From: Hysterangium stoloniferum
Lineage: Eukaryota; Basidiomycota; Agaricomycetes; Hysterangiales; Hysterangiaceae
Reading direction: 5' to 3'
Length of the DNA stretch: 64,000 nucleotides
Assembly: GCA_015178975.1 (NCBI GenBank)
Contig: WHVD01000023.1
Span: 558,001-622,000, forward strand
Positions 60,020 through 64,000 of the stretch are shown here, in pieces; the first letter of the stretch is position 1, and each line of letters starts with the position of its first letter. Below the pieces are notes generated by a model. It was not told the DNA's origin and did not search any database. It saw only the letters and a list, made by a program, of their open reading frames with translations. A program made the translations under genes and the position numbers.

Positions 60020-60310
60020 GTTGGAAGCCATTCAAGATGGCAGAGACAATACCCCAGTCACAACTTACAGGACACTAAAAGGGTGTCTGGGTAAGTCGTG
60101 GTTGTGGGGTAAAAAGTGTCTAAGTTTCAACTATGTACACTAATGTACATAAGGTTACACTGTACATGCCCACAAGTATCTATGTACCCACAGGCATACA
60201 TATGTAAATCTTTGAACTAATGTAAATACTATCAAATGCAAAATGTAATAGTAAAAATAGAGGAGGAAGCATAGGAAGTAAAATATAATCAGAGATATAT
60301 TTTAGGATAC
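60020..60310. repeat. Interspersed repeat shared with 32.5 kb
   Basis: Relative of 32,545-32,830 in the same orientation (GAGACAATACCCCAGTCA, CCCACAAGTATCTATGTACC, ACCTCTCACA). Ends not defined. Confidence 0.6.
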
Positions 60311-61364
60311 CTCTCACATATGGACACCCTGCCTTGTTTCTTGTTCACCTGTTGTCTTTTGTCCCACTGGATTTGTAGTACAAAAATCATTCATTCTATA
60401 TAGTCTAGCCTATGCATGTACTCACAATCTGATTGGATAATCTACTTAGCATACCTCTAGTACCCCACCTGTTAGTTTTCAACTTTGTACTAGCATATTC
60501 TCAGAACTTGTGGGTTTTCCCTGACTGACCTTTCCCATCTTTCTCAAAGTCTTCAGGCTTCCCATCTCAATCACCTCTTATATTCTGGACCCACAGGTCA
60601 TTGATTTCATCCTTGTCTGAAATAGGACATAACAATCATGCAAGGTGCAGCACATAAGCTGAAGCCAAGTCCTATCTGCCACCTGGAACATCCATAGCTT
60701 TTCCCCAGAACCCTGCCCATAAGCGTTTAACACTCACATGGGATTGACCAAGTGCAAGGGTACTGTTAGGAACCACTTTTCAAACCCTGCTTGTAGTATT
60801 CACCTTTCTGGTAAGTGTCATGTATTATTAGGTTTTTTCCTTTTTTTTCCTGTTTTTTTCTGAAGAAACCACTAAAAAGTATAATTGAACTACATATATC
60901 GCAATGAAATCATGAAATTTACCTTGTATTTGTATCATACAAACTGAGGGAGTTATGGATTTTTGTTCTTTTCCAACTAAATATCATCAAACTGGCAGCC
61001 CAGCATTTAATCTATGACCACCAAGCCAATGTGGCTTAGTGGTTTCCAACAATCTATACACATGGGAACATTATGTAATTATGCACACCAACTCACACAC
61101 TCAAATCTCTGTCCTTTGTGCATCTTGGTCAGAGGGCCTGTGGATTCTGGAAATACACTGATGTAAAGTACTAGGACAAATAGATAGAATACTAGGTGGG
61201 TGCTAAGTTGATTGTCTAATCAGATTGTAAGTACAAACATCTGCTAGACTATACATGTAGAACTAAATATTGTTGTACTACTAATCTGGTGAGATAAAAA
61301 GACAAAACAGGCAAACAAGAAACAAGGGAGGGTTGATTATATTAAGAACAATGGTCAAGATACA
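60311..61364. other. Repeat debris with solo-LTR family pieces
   Basis: A minus-oriented piece of the GTACGTACACGG family lies near 60,640-60,690 (GCACATAAGCTGAAGCCAAG). A plus-oriented, diverged piece lies at about 61,195-61,320 (TTGTAAGTACAAACATCTGC). No gene was seen. Confidence 0.55.
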
Positions 61365-63735
61365 ATGGGCAGCAGCCTCAGCCATAATCAGTTCTGGGAT
61401 GCTGAGCAAATTGACATCAAGACAGTATTCCTATATGGTGTACTCTCCAAATATGAGACACAGTATAATATAGAACAATCTGTAGGTTGTAAAGAGTGTG
61501 GGAAGGAGAATTGGATATGGATGTTAATGTGTGGCATATATGGCATGAAACAGGGTGGACATATCTGGAATAAAACAATAAATGAAAAAATGATATCCTG
61601 GGGTTTTACACTTGATTGTGAATCCTGCATCTATTATCACATGACTTCCACTGGGATAATAATAGCAGCTGTTCATGTTGACAACATCATCTCCATCACA
61701 AGCTCACCCACAGAGAATAAGCATTTTAAGGAACAGATAAACAAGGTCCGGACTCTCTCTGACCTGGGACTATGCAATTTGTCAATTTGTGGTACATACA
61801 TATCATTGTTGAATGGGACTGTCCTAACAGATCTGTTTATTTGTCCCAGATCACCCATATTGGCAAAGTCATTTGACAATTTAGCAATACCAATGCTTCT
61901 ATCACATCCACACCCATGGACCATGGCTTGAAGCTTCGACATAGTGATCACATAACCATTTCTGAAACTGAGCTTGATACCCTATTTAAACTCCTCTCCA
62001 GGTCTTTAGTGGATTGTCTACTTTATCTTGCCATCTTCACCTGTTCCAATATCTCCTATGCCTTTCAACAACTCTCTCAATATCTTCACTGCTATTCCAT
62101 GCCCCACTGGCACACTGCCATTTGTGTTGTTCATTATCTGAAGGGCACTTGAGGACTTGACTTACACCTGGGTGGTGTTATGACTGGAATTCCCACCGGA
62201 CTCTGGGCACTAATTATGCACCCGCACCCTATACGCACCAATTGTCAGTTTACCGGAATTCCCATTGGACTCCACATGTCAGACTTGTCCACGCTTCACT
62301 TTTGTTACTTCATGTACATATCAGTCACCGGAATACCTGCCGAACTCCATCCTTGTTTATCTCTGACCCCATCCCAAACATCAGTCACTGGACCCTGCTC
62401 GGAAAACCCATCATCCCTCTAACTGAGCCTCATTCCCATTATAGTCAAATGACCTGTCACAATTCGGACTCTGCTCCCACTCCATTCCCGTTATGGTTTC
62501 ATGACCTGTCACAATTTGGACTCCACTCCATTCCATCCCATTCCTAACACCAAGTTTGGTGTTTACTTATCTCATTTTATGTTTGTTAGTTTCGTTTTCA
62601 TTATTACTGGATTTGGTATGTTATTATACAATCCAGTCAGAAAATCAGCTTAGATTTTCCCCAGTAATCTTAGTAAATTTTCTGCTCTAAATTCCTCTTT
62701 GAATTACACTGCTCTCACTAGTTGGAGCCCACGGGCTCCGACACATCTATCACTCAACCTCCAACTTATCTATCTCGACTCCCCGACCTCTCAACCCACG
62801 AACTCTGCCTGGACTCCCCGGGATTCCTGACCACCTGTTTGAAATTGGACAAGATGATCTCATGAGGGTGCAGCCTATAAGCTGAAGCCAAGTCCTACCA
62901 GATTTCCTGTGGATTTCTCTGGAAACCCTCCATGTACACACCCTTAACAGGTGGTACCAATACAATAAACTTACTAGGGAACACCAACTCAGACTGGGCC
63001 AATTGTCTTGACTCTCCTCACAGTTTTAGTGGTTATGCTTTCACACTAGGCTCCAGTGTTTTCTCTTGGACATCAGTATTCAAAGCCACTAAGGAAGGCA
63101 CTTGGCTTTGCATGCTGTTTACAGGCCTCCAGTTCCCTCCCTTGGCCCCTACAACTCTTCTTTGTGACAACAATACCACCATTTCTCTTTCTGAGGACCA
63201 ACTCTTACATTCCCAAGTGAAGCACATTGACATCAAATACAATTTTCTCAGGGTGCATGTGTTAGTGGCAGACTTTACCTTAATCTATGTAGACACCAAG
63301 GATAACCTCACTGATATCTTTACTGGGGCCTTGGACCCCTCAAAATTCTCCTGTCTTTGCCCCTTCCTTTGGCTCATCTCACCCGATTTCCGTGTGAGGA
63401 GTACAAGTTGTCTTCACTAAGGGAGAGTGTTGAGGATATAATTGAAGACAACAAGCAATCGAGATCAAGCCTAAGTTTAGAACATACAAAGGAGTGGACT
63501 CAATGGCGACTTGTTTTACCTTGATCATATCAGCACATGCCAATTATTTTGGCCCTTTTGTACTGTCTATTGCTCTGGAAGACATATATACCCGTAGCTT
63601 TCAATACTACCCCTCAGTCCGTTATATTGATATCGAGACTGAGGTGGGTTGTTTTAATTAAAACATCACTAATATGTACTTACTGTATACTACTTATACT
63701 TTTAGAGTTACATTTCCAATAGTATTTATTTAACA
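61365..63735 (+). mobile_element. Ty1/Copia element C, 3' part (fossil)
   Basis: The plus strand carries the reverse transcriptase (ILYGVL..., GIYGMKQGGHIWN, VHVDNIISI) and RNase H (SDWANCL, VKHIDIKYNFL) parts of a Copia element whose 5' half is absent, followed by a 308-bp 3' LTR at 63,428-63,735 (TGTTGAGGATAT...TTATTTAACA). Protein and LTR motifs (GAGACTGAGGTGGG, TAGAGTTACATTT) place it in the same family as element A. It is broken in several places, CpG-poor, and interrupted by the solo LTR at 62,176-62,949; it is older than element A. Confidence 0.85.
62176..62949 (-). repeat. Solo LTR, GTACGTACACGG family, inside Copia C
   Basis: A 774-bp minus-oriented copy, TGTTATGACTGG...CCCTTAACA on the plus strand, flanked by GGTGG (62,171-62,175 and 62,950-62,954). 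Copia C sequence lies on both sides, so the insertion came after Copia C. Confidence 0.9.
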
Positions 63736-64000
63736 TCGTCATCGTGTGCTGGTGGTGGTTTTAATCAGGGGAGAAAAAATTGTTAGATGTTGATGCTACA
63801 TATTGACATATATCGGAAATCCATCCTGTAACGTAAGTCGTTTCCGAATCACCTAATGCGGTCTCGGGCTAATCCCCTATTCTAAGCTACTCCAGATGCT
63901 CCACAAACGTCCAGAAGCATTCTAGACCGGGGGATCTCGTCCGGGAGCCGTATGGATCAAAAACCAATTTACTGATTCACGCCCCATTTTGTCGGCGGGC
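63736..64000. other. Flank of Copia C, no gene seen
   Basis: CpG-containing sequence resumes after the LTR (ACGTAAGTCGTTTCCG). No feature is supported in the 265 bases before the window ends. Confidence 0.5.

Overview
The window looks like a repeat-rich chromosome segment of a filamentous basidiomycete (probably an agaricomycete). The evidence is the two host genes I could resolve completely and a third nearly complete one: all are split by many introns of about 45-70 nt, and the two amino-acid and sugar transporters carry very short exons. The repeats are Ty1/Copia elements primed by the anticodon half of initiator tRNA-Met, Ty3/Gypsy debris, solo LTRs, a TRIM, a Tc1-like transposon and a very large palindromic DNA transposon. 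I worked by eye only; identities rest on motif recognition, not on searches.

Layout. 1-5,057: Copia element A (5' LTR cut by the window edge). 5,058-6,386: decayed Tc1-like transposase plus a TA-flanked MITE-like inverted repeat. 6,387-18,270: one minus-strand Gypsy fossil interrupted twice, by a composite LTR insertion (7,777-9,404, 5-bp target duplication GATAT) and by a 7.8-kb CACTG-ended palindromic element (9,668-17,472, 3-bp target duplication AGA). That palindrome carries a GC-rich fragment of an HMG-box-type gene and is itself interrupted by a 1.6-kb solo LTR (11,272-12,879, target duplication AGGGG). 18,271-20,755: repeat debris with a solo Copia LTR and a tRNA-like repeat. 20,756-24,115: minus-strand MFS sugar transporter with about 20 exons. 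24,116-34,780: repeat debris, a gag-like ORF, two solo LTRs and a host-gene fragment. 34,781-38,632: host-like sequence with an apparently complete five-exon GH25-type lysozyme gene. 38,633-45,346: complete Copia element B (minus strand, target duplication CGGCA), with a tRNA-bearing retroposon inserted in it and a solo LTR inserted in that retroposon. 45,347-51,125: repeat debris, then decayed COG8-like and RAD54-like genes and unidentified minus-strand exons. 51,751-52,897: a complete TRIM. 52,898-55,766: unidentified host-like fragments. 55,767-58,151: complete 15-exon amino-acid permease. 58,152-61,364: repeat debris. 61,365-63,735: 3' part of Copia element C, same family as A, with a solo LTR inserted.

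How it fits together. Gene islands (about 20.8-24.1, 34.8-38.6, 47.2-51.1 and 54-58.2 kb) keep CpG dinucleotides, whereas most repeats are AT-rich and CpG-poor, as expected if repeats are cytosine-methylated and decay by deamination. The intact host genes encode nutrient acquisition functions (sugar uptake, amino-acid uptake, a secreted lysozyme). The host genes closest to recent repeat activity at 47-48.5 kb are broken. The most unusual object is the 7.8-kb palindromic element with arms of about 2.4 kb, 20-bp subterminal arrays and a captured HMG-box gene fragment.
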